Assembly: GCA_949283655.1 (NCBI GenBank)
Contig: CASDTH010000041.1
Location: 1 to 40,811, forward strand
DNA: 40,811 bases
Source: an uncultured bacterium
GTDB lineage: Bacteria > Bacillota > Clostridia > Oscillospirales > Acutalibacteraceae
Reading direction: 5' to 3'
Both the position numbers and the translations under genes were made by a program. Shown one piece after another: positions 7,660 through 15,298 of this stretch. How positions within the stretch are numbered: the stretch's first letter is position 1; each line of letters starts with the position of its first letter. Under the pieces are notes generated by a model, which worked only from the letters and a program-made list of their open reading frames with translations, searched no databases and had not been told where the DNA came from.

Positions 7660-8646
7660 ATGAAGATTTTAATCGAGGGCTCTCCGGAGCGCTACCGCCG
7701 CTATTTGCCGGATTTCATTCAGCTGGAGCAGCTCGCCCCCGTCTTCTGCCCGCTCGGCAGCACAGATGCGGAGCGGCTCGTCCTCTGCCCGGATGCGGCT
7801 ATTTTTTTGGCGGATGCGGTCAGCACGGTATCCGGCAATCTCATCCGCCGGATGCCGGAGCTCAAGCTGATCCACTCTGAGGGCGTGGCATTTAACGGCA
7901 TTGATACAAACGCAGCTAGAGAGCGCGGTGTTTTCGTCTGCAACAATCAGGGCTGCAACGCGGGCGCGGTGGCGGAGCAAGCCATCTGGCTGATGCTTTC
8001 CCTCTTGCGCAAAGGCATTCCCGGCGATCAGGCCGTGCGGGAGGGCCGCCAAATTCAAAGGAAGGAGCGGGCCATGGTTGAGGGGATCAAAGAGCTGGGG
8101 GAATGCCGGATCGGCCTGGTCGGTTTTGGCCATATTGCGCAGGAAACTGCAAAGCGGCTCTCCGCCTTTGGCAGCGCCGTGTGCTACTTCTCCCCCCACC
8201 GCAAGCCGGCGCTGGAAGCCGCGCTTCACGCCGCTTATCTTCCGCTGGGCGAGCTACTTGCCTGCTGCGATATCATCAGCCTGCACGCTGCGGTGACACC
8301 TGAAACAAACGGCATGGTAAACGAAGCGTTTCTCTCCGCCATGAAGGAGGGCGCATATCTTGTCAACACCGCCCGCGGCGAGCTGGTAGACAATTTCGCC
8401 GTGCGGGCCGCGCTTCTCTCCGGCCGTCTGGCAGGCGCAGGCTTTGATACGCTGGCCCCGGAGCCAGTCCCTGCGGATCACCCCTTGGTCGCCCTGCCGG
8501 CTCCGGCGCGGGAGCACGTCGTTTTTTCTCCCCATCTGGGAGGGATCACCACCAACAGCTTTCGCCGCGCCCACCGCCATATGTGGGAAAATGTTGTGCG
8601 CGTTATGAACGGCGAGCGGCCCGACTGCATCGTCAATGGGCTTTGA
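7660..8646 (+). CDS. D-isomer-specific 2-hydroxyacid dehydrogenase
   Basis: A 328-residue NAD(P)-dependent dehydrogenase of the SerA/lactate type. The Rossmann loop GFGHIA is at 155-160. The catalytic triad is present as Arg239 in NTARGELVD, Glu268 in APEPV and His292 in SPHLGG. It would interconvert a 2-oxoacid and its D-2-hydroxy form in the cytosol; the substrate is not assignable, and no ACT domain for serine feedback is present, which argues against classical SerA. ATG 7660 sits 9 nt after GAGAGGAG, so the GTG at 7618 is rejected. It shares the strand with the epimerase-like gene 86 nt upstream and may be read from its promoter. Confidence 0.9.
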   Translation: MKILIEGSPERYRRYLPDFIQLEQLAPVFCPLGSTDAERLVLCPDAAIFLADAVSTVSGNLIRRMPELKLIHSEGVAFNGIDTNAARERGVFVCNNQGCNAGAVAEQAIWLMLSLLRKGIPGDQAVREGRQIQRKERAMVEGIKELGECRIGLVGFGHIAQETAKRLSAFGSAVCYFSPHRKPALEAALHAAYLPLGELLACCDIISLHAAVTPETNGMVNEAFLSAMKEGAYLVNTARGELVDNFAVRAALLSGRLAGAGFDTLAPEPVPADHPLVALPAPAREHVVFSPHLGGITTNSFRRAHRHMWENVVRVMNGERPDCIVNGL

Positions 8647-8680
8647 TATACCGCCCGCGCCCTTTTCTTATAAAATATTC

Positions 8681-8720
8681 AAAAGCGCCGCCGGAGCCCT
8701 GCCCCAGCGGCGCTTTTTCC
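8681..8720. terminator. Strong terminator between convergent genes
   Basis: AAAGCGCCGC (8682-8691) pairs with GCGGCGCTTT (8707-8716) and runs into TTTTT (8714-8718) on the plus strand. The minus strand also reads CTTTTGAATATTTT after the stem, so it can serve both the dehydrogenase and the acyl-CoA synthetase genes. Confidence 0.85.
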
Positions 8721-8776
8721 CATGTATTCCCTTCGCTCACGCGTTCTCTGCGCTGCTGCAAGGGATTGCCTGCCTT

Positions 8777-10468
8777 TTATTTCTGCTGCTCCCGGAGCTT
8801 CTGCATGTCGCGTGCACGGATGGCTGTGCGCATGATCTTGCCGCTCGTTGTCTTCGGCAGCTCATCCACAAACTCCACCACGCGGGGGTATTTATACGGC
8901 GCCGTTGCATGCTTGACGTGGTTTTGCAGTTCTTTCACCAGCCCATCGCTCGGCTCATAGCCGCGCGCCAGCACGATTGTCGCCTTGACCACCTGGCCGC
9001 GCACCGGGTCCGGCACTGCGGTGATCGCGCACTCCAAAACAGAGGGGTGCTCCATCAGCGCGCTCTCCACCTCAAATGGGCCGATGCGGTAGCCGGAGCA
9101 TTTGATCACATCGTCGTTGCGCCCCACGAACCAATAATAGCCGTCCGCATCCCGCCAAGCTGTATCGCCGGTATTGTACACACCGTTTTTCCAGGAGCGG
9201 GCCATTGCGTCGGGATCCTTCCAATATTCACGGAAGAGGCCGACCGGATGCTTTTTATCAGTATTTTTGATGCAGATGGAGCCCACGATGCCGTCCTCGC
9301 AGGGGTTGCCATCCTCATCCAGCAAATCGATATCATAAATCGGGGAGGGCTTGCCCGTGGAGCCGGGGCGGATCTCCATCCAGGGGAAATTGGCCAGAAG
9401 CACCGACGTTTCCGACTGCCCAAAGCCCTCGTGGATGCGAAGCCCGGTCTGGCGCTCAATCTGGTTGAACACCTCTGGGTTCAGCGGCTCGCCCGCAAGA
9501 GAAGCGTGCTCGATAAAGCTGAAATCGTATTTTGTTAAATCCTCCTTGATCAGGAAACGGTAAATGGTTGCCGGAGCGCAGAAGGTGCACGGGCGCAGCC
9601 GTTGAATCGCCTCCAGCATACCGTGCGGCGTGAATTTTTCGGTATCATACGCGCCGACGCAGGCGCCGCAAATCCACTGCCCATAGATCTTACCCCAGGC
9701 AAACTTTGCCCAGCCGGAATCCGTCTGCGTGAGGTGGACACGGTTTTCCTGCACGCACTGCCAAAAGCGGGCGGTCGTGATCTGGCCGAGCGGATGAGAA
9801 TAATCATGGCGCACCATCTTAGGCATTCCCGTCGTGCCGGAGGAGAAATACAGCAGCATCGTATCCGTCGCCTTGGTAGCGCCCTCTCCCGTCGGGCGCT
9901 CAAAAACGTCGCTCTGCGCCGCCAGCTCCTTTGCAAAGTCAATGGCATTCGCCGGGATATGCTCGCCAAGCACCGCATAGCTTTCCACCGTAGGGCATTG
10001 GCTCAGGGAATCCTCACAGTGCTGGATGATATCCGCATCGTCCACCGTGACGAGCATTTTCACGCCGGCCGCATTCAGGCGGTAAACAAGGTCATGCGGC
10101 GTGAGCTGAAAGGAGGCGGGGATCACGACTGCGCCAATCTTATGCAGAGCCGTAAAGCACATCCACACCTCCGGGCGCTGCTTTAAAATCAGCATGACAT
10201 AGTCGCCCTTGCGAATCCCTCTGGATTTGAAAAAGTTCGCAGCACGGTTGCTGCCCGCCTTCATATCCGCAAAGGAAAAGCGCTTCATGTCACCGGCGTC
10301 ATTGGTCCAGAGCAGGGCCTGCTTCTCCGGCTCGATCTCCGCCCAGGCATCCACCACGTCAAAGCCGAAGTTAAAATCCTCCGGCACGTTGATGGTGAAA
10401 TTCTCCTTCATATCCTCATACGAATCAAATTCGATCCGCGGGCAATAGCGTTTGATGATTGCATCCAT
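8777..10468 (-). CDS. AMP-forming acyl-CoA synthetase
   Basis: A 563-residue ANL-superfamily ligase that activates a carboxylic acid through acyl-AMP and transfers it to CoA. The phosphate loop YFSSGTTGMPK is at 207-217. A5 is GFGQSETS, A7 is GVYNTGDTAW, A8 includes the WFVGRNDDVIKCSGYRIGPFE hinge, and A10 has the catalytic lysine near 544 in PKTTSGKIMR. Its length and motifs resemble the medium-chain/acetyl-CoA synthetase group, but the acid is unknown. GTG/ATG choices: ATG 10468 has GGAGG 8 nt upstream; ATG 10495 overlaps the upstream gene and has no site, so it is rejected. It is preceded by an XRE-cupin regulator, a recurrent pairing in Clostridia. Confidence 0.9.
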   Translation of the reverse strand: MDAIIKRYCPRIEFDSYEDMKENFTINVPEDFNFGFDVVDAWAEIEPEKQALLWTNDAGDMKRFSFADMKAGSNRAANFFKSRGIRKGDYVMLILKQRPEVWMCFTALHKIGAVVIPASFQLTPHDLVYRLNAAGVKMLVTVDDADIIQHCEDSLSQCPTVESYAVLGEHIPANAIDFAKELAAQSDVFERPTGEGATKATDTMLLYFSSGTTGMPKMVRHDYSHPLGQITTARFWQCVQENRVHLTQTDSGWAKFAWGKIYGQWICGACVGAYDTEKFTPHGMLEAIQRLRPCTFCAPATIYRFLIKEDLTKYDFSFIEHASLAGEPLNPEVFNQIERQTGLRIHEGFGQSETSVLLANFPWMEIRPGSTGKPSPIYDIDLLDEDGNPCEDGIVGSICIKNTDKKHPVGLFREYWKDPDAMARSWKNGVYNTGDTAWRDADGYYWFVGRNDDVIKCSGYRIGPFEVESALMEHPSVLECAITAVPDPVRGQVVKATIVLARGYEPSDGLVKELQNHVKHATAPYKYPRVVEFVDELPKTTSGKIMRTAIRARDMQKLREQQK

Positions 10469-10487
10469 TGTTTTGGCCTCCGGTTTC

Positions 10488-11036
10488 TTATTCATTGATA
10501 ATGGTTAAAAAGCGCGTTGTACCGCCGACGGCCGCCTGGCCATGCGGCTGCTGCGGATCAAAATAGATCGAATCCCCTTCGTTGAGCACAAAGGAATTCT
10601 TCCCGACCGTCACCTTCACCTTGCCCTCAAGGACATAGTTAAACTCCTGCCCGCCGTGAATCACAAGCGGAGGCTCCTTCTCCTGCACCTTCAGGGTAAC
10701 CAGCATCGGCTCCATGTTGCGGTGCATAAAATTAAACGCCAGGCTCTCAAACTGATAGCCCTCATAGCGGTCTACGGAAACACCCTCCCCCTTGCGCACG
10801 ACGGTGTGCACATTCATGCGCGGCGTGTCCCCCGTGAGGAGAACGGTGCAGTCCGTGCCGAGGATGCTGGCGATTTCATACAACGTGCTGACAGGAATGT
10901 CCTGCTCGCCGCTCTCATACCGCTGGTATTCTTCCAGCGGGACGCCGAGCTTCTCCGCTACCTCGATGGTGGACAGGTCAAGAATCTCTCTCAACTCCCG
11001 TATCCTTTTTGGAATTTGCAACAGCTCCGGATTCAT
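10488..11036 (-). CDS. XRE-family regulator with cupin domain
   Basis: A 182-residue DNA-binding protein. Residues about 10-64 form an XRE helix-turn-helix (RIRELREILDLSTIEVAEKL, then RYESGEQDIPVSTLYEIA). Residues about 100-180 form a small cupin barrel with HGGQEFNYVLEGKVKV and GDSIYFDPQQPHG, the likely effector pocket. Regulators of this type respond to small molecules and often control the neighbouring metabolic gene, here the acyl-CoA synthetase 19 nt downstream. ATG 11036 follows GAGAGGAAG; the upstream start at 11066 lacks a site. Autoregulation is plausible but no operator is evident. Confidence 0.9.
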   Translation of the reverse strand: MNPELLQIPKRIRELREILDLSTIEVAEKLGVPLEEYQRYESGEQDIPVSTLYEIASILGTDCTVLLTGDTPRMNVHTVVRKGEGVSVDRYEGYQFESLAFNFMHRNMEPMLVTLKVQEKEPPLVIHGGQEFNYVLEGKVKVTVGKNSFVLNEGDSIYFDPQQPHGQAAVGGTTRFLTIINE

Positions 11037-11121
11037 ACGGACACTTCCTCTCAATGGAATCGTCACCGTCTATGCGGGCTCTCTGCGCTCAGGGCAGGCA
11101 GCGCACAAACGATTTCTCATA

Positions 11122-11150
11122 ATTATACTGCAAAAAAAGGCTTGTTTCAA
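11122..11150 (-). promoter_or_regulatory. Promoter of XRE-cupin/acyl-CoA synthetase operon
   Basis: TTGAAA (11150-11145), 17-bp spacer, TATAAT (11127-11122) on the minus strand, about 85 nt before the regulator start. Confidence 0.8.
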
Positions 11151-11430
11151 CGCTTTGCCGTTAAAAAGCTGTAGAAAGCCTCTCGATGCTTCTCCCTTTT
11201 GCTTCTAGGCAGCAAAAAGAGCCCATGAAGCAGCCCCTTTTTTAGGCGGCCTATTTCCTCCCGCATAGCGCCTGCGGGCAGGTTTCCCTGTGCCACGGGT
11301 TCCATTTTTCTATCGCAATCAGCCGGAGCACCTAAACGCTAAACCCCAGGCTGCTGTAGCCGATCTCCCAAAAGTAGCAGGCTGCTACACACTCCATGGG
11401 AGCAGAGCGGCGCAATCCTCCCGGCATGCA

Positions 11431-11459
11431 TTGACAAGGCGCGAAAATCTGTGTATAAT
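11431..11459 (+). promoter_or_regulatory. Consensus promoter of tRNA-Pro
   Basis: TTGACA (11431-11436), exactly 17 bp, TATAAT (11454-11459). A start near 11466 would leave a 5' leader of about 105 nt to be trimmed by RNase P. Confidence 0.9.
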
Positions 11460-11570
11460 AGCGCTGTTCGCCAAGGGCAATGTAGGCTCTGCATTTGTCT
11501 TTCAAGTGCGTATGGGATTGCCAGGCAGCTCAAAAGTGCCAGGCCCTTCGCGTTGCAGGCGATAGGATAT

Positions 11571-11646
11571 CCGGGTGTAGCCCAGTTGGTAGGGCGCCAC
11601 ATTTGGGATGTGGAGGCCGCGCGTTCGAATCGCGCCACTCGGACCA
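11571..11646 (+). tRNA. tRNA-Pro (UGG)
   Basis: A 76-nt cloverleaf with encoded CCA. The acceptor CCGGGTG pairs with CACTCGG (one G-T). The anticodon stem CCACA/TGTGG holds loop TTTGGGA with anticodon TGG. The T stem GCGCG/CGCGC holds loop TTCGAAT. The discriminator is A. UGG reads proline CCN codons, mainly CCA and CCG. It is a single-gene unit with its own promoter and a terminator that starts 2 nt after the CCA. Confidence 0.97.
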
Positions 11647-11647
11647 G

Positions 11648-11681
11648 ACCTGCGGTCAGCAATTCGCGACCGCAGGTTTTT
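11648..11681 (+). terminator. Terminator of tRNA-Pro
   Basis: ACCTGCGGTC (11648-11657) pairs perfectly with GACCGCAGGT (11668-11677), followed by a T run. It begins almost directly after the encoded CCA. Confidence 0.9.
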
Positions 11682-11741
11682 CTTTATTCTGAAGCTTCGT
11701 GCCCGCGCTTGTAGCGGGTATCTTTTTCGTCAACGCTTCCC

Positions 11742-11782
11742 ACGCCGGAGCAAAGTTGAAACTTTGCTCCGGCGTATTTTTT
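11742..11782 (+). terminator. Second strong terminator behind tRNA-Pro
   Basis: A 15-16 bp perfect stem, 11742-11757 with 11760-11775, is followed by ATTTTTT. A smaller stem (CCCGC/GCGGG, 11702-11718, then TATCTTTTT) lies before it. Together with 11648-11681 they make a tandem terminator array behind one tRNA. Confidence 0.8.
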
Positions 11783-12083
11783 CATCAAAATACGCCATCT
11801 GCCCCGTTAAATTTAGGCTGCACCCTTACCGCCTGCCCGCAAGCGCGCTCACAACGCTCCGGATTGCCTCCAATTTTTAGGCAGCCTACTTTATCCTCAA
11901 AAAGAGTCCGGCGGATGCATCTATACGAGCTTGGGATAGAAGACCCCCCAGCTGCCATTTCGATTGCGGCAACCGGGGGGCGCTTCTCTGCTCTATTTTG
12001 ATGGGATTCCCTTATAGGCACCCCTGCTATTTCAAAAGGGGCCTCTCCTTCCAGGCGCGTTCGCCTGTAGAAAGCACCGCTTG
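11783..12083. other. Intergenic region downstream of GPH symporter 1
   Basis: No supported gene. A C6/G6 hairpin, about 11942-11982, lies 100 nt after the symporter stop on the minus strand and may weakly terminate that transcript (followed by TCTTCT). Nothing else is recognisable. Confidence 0.4.
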
Positions 12084-13559
12084 TTACCCCTTTTGAATCA
12101 CGATGCCCTTTGCCTTGCGCTGCTCGGCCAGTTCTCGGGTGATACGCTCCTTCTTCTCGCCGACCAGATCGTAAAAGAATAACGGGATGGTGCACAGCAG
12201 CAGCGACACAGCGGGAATGATCGAGATCAGGCTGAACATACCCGTGCGCACCGTAGCGCTCATCTCCAGCGGGTTTGCCGTCACATTCGCGCTGATATCC
12301 GCCACATTCAGGTTCACAATCATATACATCACGATGATAAAACTGGTGCTGATGGCATTGCCGAGCTTGTTGACAAAGCTCTGCACTGCCGAGCCCATTC
12401 CGGTAAGCCGGTGGCCGGTTTTCCACTCCATATAATCCAGGCAATCCCCGATCATTGTGCCAAGGCAGACGTTGATAACGCCCAGCGGGATGCAGGAGAT
12501 CACAAAGAACGGCACGCACGCCCAGAACCGCTCATAGCCCAAAAACCAGATTACCATGCTGGAGGCAGCACCCAGCAACGAGGTTGAAATGAGCAGCTGC
12601 TTATAGTTGAATTTTTTAAACAGGGCCGGCATCACCAGCATCGCGCCAAACATACCTACCGCGCTCGCCACCTGGAACACCAGGGAAACTAGGCTGATAT
12701 TCCCCTGCAGGGCGGCCTCCTTCTCCGCTCCGGTAAGGCCCGTCAGATCCTGCCCGATATAAAAACTGTAGCGCGCCACATGCACCGCGCCAGCCTGATA
12801 CATATACCGGGCGGAGGCGAGCACGCCCATAATCGCTGTCAGCATCAGCGGCTTACAGCTTAGCAGATAATACAGGGCGGTTTTTTCGCCCTTTTTCCGC
12901 TTCGGCGGGTTGGGCAGGGTAATGTTTTCCTTCACCTTGAAATAGACGCGGGCAAACAGCAGGTTCCCTACAATTGCGCAAAACAGCGCGATGGTCATAT
13001 ACTTGGTTTTTTCCAGCTCCGTACCGCTGAGATTCAGCTTGGGCAGAATAAAGCCCAGCGCCATAAAAAATACGATCGGCACGGCGGTGCCCACGCCGTT
13101 CGCCGTTTTTGCCTTGCTGATGATCTCGCCGCGCTCTGCGGGGTCCGGCGTCATCACATTCGGCATACTCCAGAATGGAACATCGGAGGAGGTATAGATC
13201 ATCCCCCACGCGACATAGGTGATGGAGGCATAAATCATCAGCCCGGTGGCGGAGAGGTTGGGAGCATAAAACAGCAGGATGGTGAGAATCGCAATTGGGA
13301 TCGGCGTGTAGATCAAATACGGCCGCATCTTGCCGCGCTTGAGGTTGGCCCTGTCGGCAATGTAGCCCATGATCGGGTCGTTCACCGCATCCCAGATGCG
13401 CGCCAGCAGCATCAGCAGCAGCACGAATATGGGCGTCAGCTTGAGCACATTCATGTAAAAATCGGAGATATAGGAGCTCATGATTGCATAAATCATGCCC
13501 TGGCCCAGCGCGCCGACCGCATACGCCATCCATTGCTTTTTGGGTACGTATCGTTCCAT
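12084..13559 (-). CDS. GPH-family sugar:cation symporter 1
   Basis: A 491-residue, about 12-helix transporter of the glycoside-pentoside-hexuronide family (MelB type) in the MFS. Helix II reads RIWDAVNDPIMGYIADR, keeping Arg54, Asp57 and Asp61, which correspond to MelB residues at the Na+/H+ site. The cytoplasmic loop LKRGKMRPYL follows. The C-terminus ends in a GEKKERITRELAEQRK tail typical of the family. It should couple glycoside uptake to Na+ or H+; the sugar is unknown. ATG follows GAGAGGAG and lies 18 nt after the phosphoesterase stop, so both are in one operon. Confidence 0.9.
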   Translation of the reverse strand: MERYVPKKQWMAYAVGALGQGMIYAIMSSYISDFYMNVLKLTPIFVLLLMLLARIWDAVNDPIMGYIADRANLKRGKMRPYLIYTPIPIAILTILLFYAPNLSATGLMIYASITYVAWGMIYTSSDVPFWSMPNVMTPDPAERGEIISKAKTANGVGTAVPIVFFMALGFILPKLNLSGTELEKTKYMTIALFCAIVGNLLFARVYFKVKENITLPNPPKRKKGEKTALYYLLSCKPLMLTAIMGVLASARYMYQAGAVHVARYSFYIGQDLTGLTGAEKEAALQGNISLVSLVFQVASAVGMFGAMLVMPALFKKFNYKQLLISTSLLGAASSMVIWFLGYERFWACVPFFVISCIPLGVINVCLGTMIGDCLDYMEWKTGHRLTGMGSAVQSFVNKLGNAISTSFIIVMYMIVNLNVADISANVTANPLEMSATVRTGMFSLISIIPAVSLLLCTIPLFFYDLVGEKKERITRELAEQRKAKGIVIQKG

Positions 13560-13577
13560 AAAATCGCTTCTCCTCTC

Positions 13578-14957
13578 TTATTCTGCAATATAACGCGGAG
13601 CTTCAAGCACCGCATCGTTATCCGGGTAGCCGCCGTCGTAGAGCACACCCTCTATCACACGGTCAAAATCCGCCTCCGGCTTGAGCTTCTGCAGCAGCGG
13701 CGCAATGCGGCTATAAAGCGCCATAAACGAATCATGCTCCGGCGTGCCTGGCGCATAGGGCTCGTCGCCGCCGTAAATATTGCGGATCACGCCAACCAAA
13801 AAATCGCACAGCCGCGTGTGATACAGCTCCGGCGCAATTTTTGATTTGCACAGTAGCAGCCGGCCTGCCTTTTCAAACGTCAGCTGGTCAAGGAATTTGC
13901 CGAGCGCATGAATGGGGGTGCGCAGCTGCCGCGCCGTTTTGCTGGGCAAGCTGAAGCTGGGCGCCAGCTCGCAGAAACGGTCGTAATTATGGGCGGCGGA
14001 GTCAAAAATATCCCGCAGCATAAATTCAAAATGCGCGCGGCTATATTCCATGTAGGGCTTACCGCCCAAATCAAAAGCCGGGGCTTCGATGTGCTGGGTT
14101 TCCACCTTCAGAGAATGGCCGTCAAGGGCCATTTTCCGAATCGGGCTCGGGTAACCAATGAGGCTTGCCGTGTTGATTTCAAACAGCCGGTTGCCCCGGG
14201 GGCTGTCGTAAAAATTGATATTTTGCATATGGGTGTGCCCGGTGAATAAGAACTGAACGCCGGCGTCAGCCAGCAGCTGCGCCACTTGCGGCCCGCCCGC
14301 GATCATCTCATGCGGCGAAAGCACCGGATAAATCGGGCTGGGCGGCAGCAGGGGGTGATGCCCCATGGCGAGCAGCACATCGCCGCTCTCCCGGCCGATG
14401 CGCAGCTGCTCCTCCAGCCAGCGCAGCTGCCCGCTGCTGTAGCCATAAAAATTGTTTTCATATCCATCGCCGTCGTCGTTGAGCACAAAAAGGCGATAAC
14501 CGTCCGCTATGTGCGCCACATAGGAAAAGCTCGCCTCATGCACGGAGAGCGCATCCGCCGGGCCAAATTCCCGGTAAAGTTCCAAGAGTGCGGGCTTTGT
14601 CAGGCCATCGACCACGTATTCGCCCCGTTCCCTCGAATACCCCTTCGGCTCGGGGTGGATATCGTGCGTAGCGGTGAGCACAAAAACCCGCTTGCCGCCG
14701 GCCGTTAAGCGCTCCAGCTTCTTTTTCAGCTCCAGATGGCCAAGCTTTTCCCCATCGCAGACGAGATCGCCGCTGATTAGGACGATCTCCGTCTCCCGGT
14801 CGGCAAGCAGCTTGTCAAAGGCGCAGTCAATGATCGCCTCGCTCTCCGCCACACATTTCTGATCGTATTTTGCCCGCCGCTCCCATGCAGCTCCACAGGC
14901 GCCGAGCGCCTTGGCCGCATAGAAGTGCAAATCCGTTATCTGATAAAAGGTCAGCAC
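13578..14957 (-). CDS. Metallophosphoesterase with altered GNHD motif
   Basis: A 459-residue calcineurin-like phosphoesterase without a signal peptide. The metal motifs are DLH (9-11), GDLVCDG (63-69), GHHP and GHTH. The usual GNHD/E block instead reads ATHD (96-99): the glycine and the metal-bridging asparagine are replaced by Ala and Thr. A C-terminal domain of about 190 residues has no fold I recognise. The substrate is unknown; the neighbouring symporters suggest a glycosidic or phosphorylated nutrient. The start is GTG 14957, 6 nt after GAGGAGG; the longer frame from 15065 runs through the promoter and is rejected. It is first of a two-gene operon with GPH symporter 1. Confidence 0.85.
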   Translation of the reverse strand: MLTFYQITDLHFYAAKALGACGAAWERRAKYDQKCVAESEAIIDCAFDKLLADRETEIVLISGDLVCDGEKLGHLELKKKLERLTAGGKRVFVLTATHDIHPEPKGYSRERGEYVVDGLTKPALLELYREFGPADALSVHEASFSYVAHIADGYRLFVLNDDGDGYENNFYGYSSGQLRWLEEQLRIGRESGDVLLAMGHHPLLPPSPIYPVLSPHEMIAGGPQVAQLLADAGVQFLFTGHTHMQNINFYDSPRGNRLFEINTASLIGYPSPIRKMALDGHSLKVETQHIEAPAFDLGGKPYMEYSRAHFEFMLRDIFDSAAHNYDRFCELAPSFSLPSKTARQLRTPIHALGKFLDQLTFEKAGRLLLCKSKIAPELYHTRLCDFLVGVIRNIYGGDEPYAPGTPEHDSFMALYSRIAPLLQKLKPEADFDRVIEGVLYDGGYPDNDAVLEAPRYIAE

Positions 14958-15017
14958 AGATTTCCTCCTCTCTTCAAAATGGAAAGCTCTCCACAAAACC
15001 ATGTCACGCAATGCAAG

Positions 15018-15054
15018 AAAACGTGTTTTGTTGATTATAACATAAACTCCGTTT
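15018..15054 (-). promoter_or_regulatory. Phosphoesterase operon promoter flanked by two AAAC/GTTT dyads
   Basis: On the minus strand TATAAT lies at 15039-15034, but no good -35 box is at the right distance, as in activated promoters. Two short dyads bracket it: AAAAC-GT-GTTTT at 15018-15029 and AAAC-TCC-GTTT at 15044-15054, centres about 25 bp apart. Another AT-rich dyad (ATATT/AATAT, 15065-15078) lies upstream. These are candidate regulator sites. Confidence 0.45.
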
Positions 15055-15146
15055 AAAATGAACAATATTTATTAATATAATCAAAATTTAATCTTTGTTC
15101 CGGCTGGAATCCATGTTCTGATGTCAAAGTCAAAACGGTCAGGCCG

Positions 15147-15207
15147 CAAAAAATGGCCCGGGCCCATTTACAACGTGATTTGTAAACAGGCGCCGGGCCG
15201 CATTTTT
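15147..15207. terminator. Terminator of GPH symporter 2
   Basis: An outer stem GGCCCGG/CCGGGCC (15155-15161 with 15193-15199) encloses an inner stem TTTACAA/TTGTAAA (15167-15173 with 15180-15186). The minus strand runs into ATTTTTTGC after the stem; the plus strand also reads CATTTTTGC. It lies 92 nt after the symporter stop. Confidence 0.75.
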
Positions 15208-15298
15208 GCGACGATCAGGCAAGGCGGCTATTCCCCGGCCTTGATTCGCCGGTTTCATTGATCCGATCTCTTGTATAGAAGCCCTTGGGCACGTCCGA

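Larger units (their letters stand above)
11037..11570. other. Intergenic region with two divergent promoters
   Basis: No supported gene is present. It holds the leftward promoter of the XRE-cupin operon (11122-11150) and, further right, the rightward tRNA promoter (11431-11459). The 280 bp between them contain short inverted pieces but nothing I can name. Confidence 0.6.
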
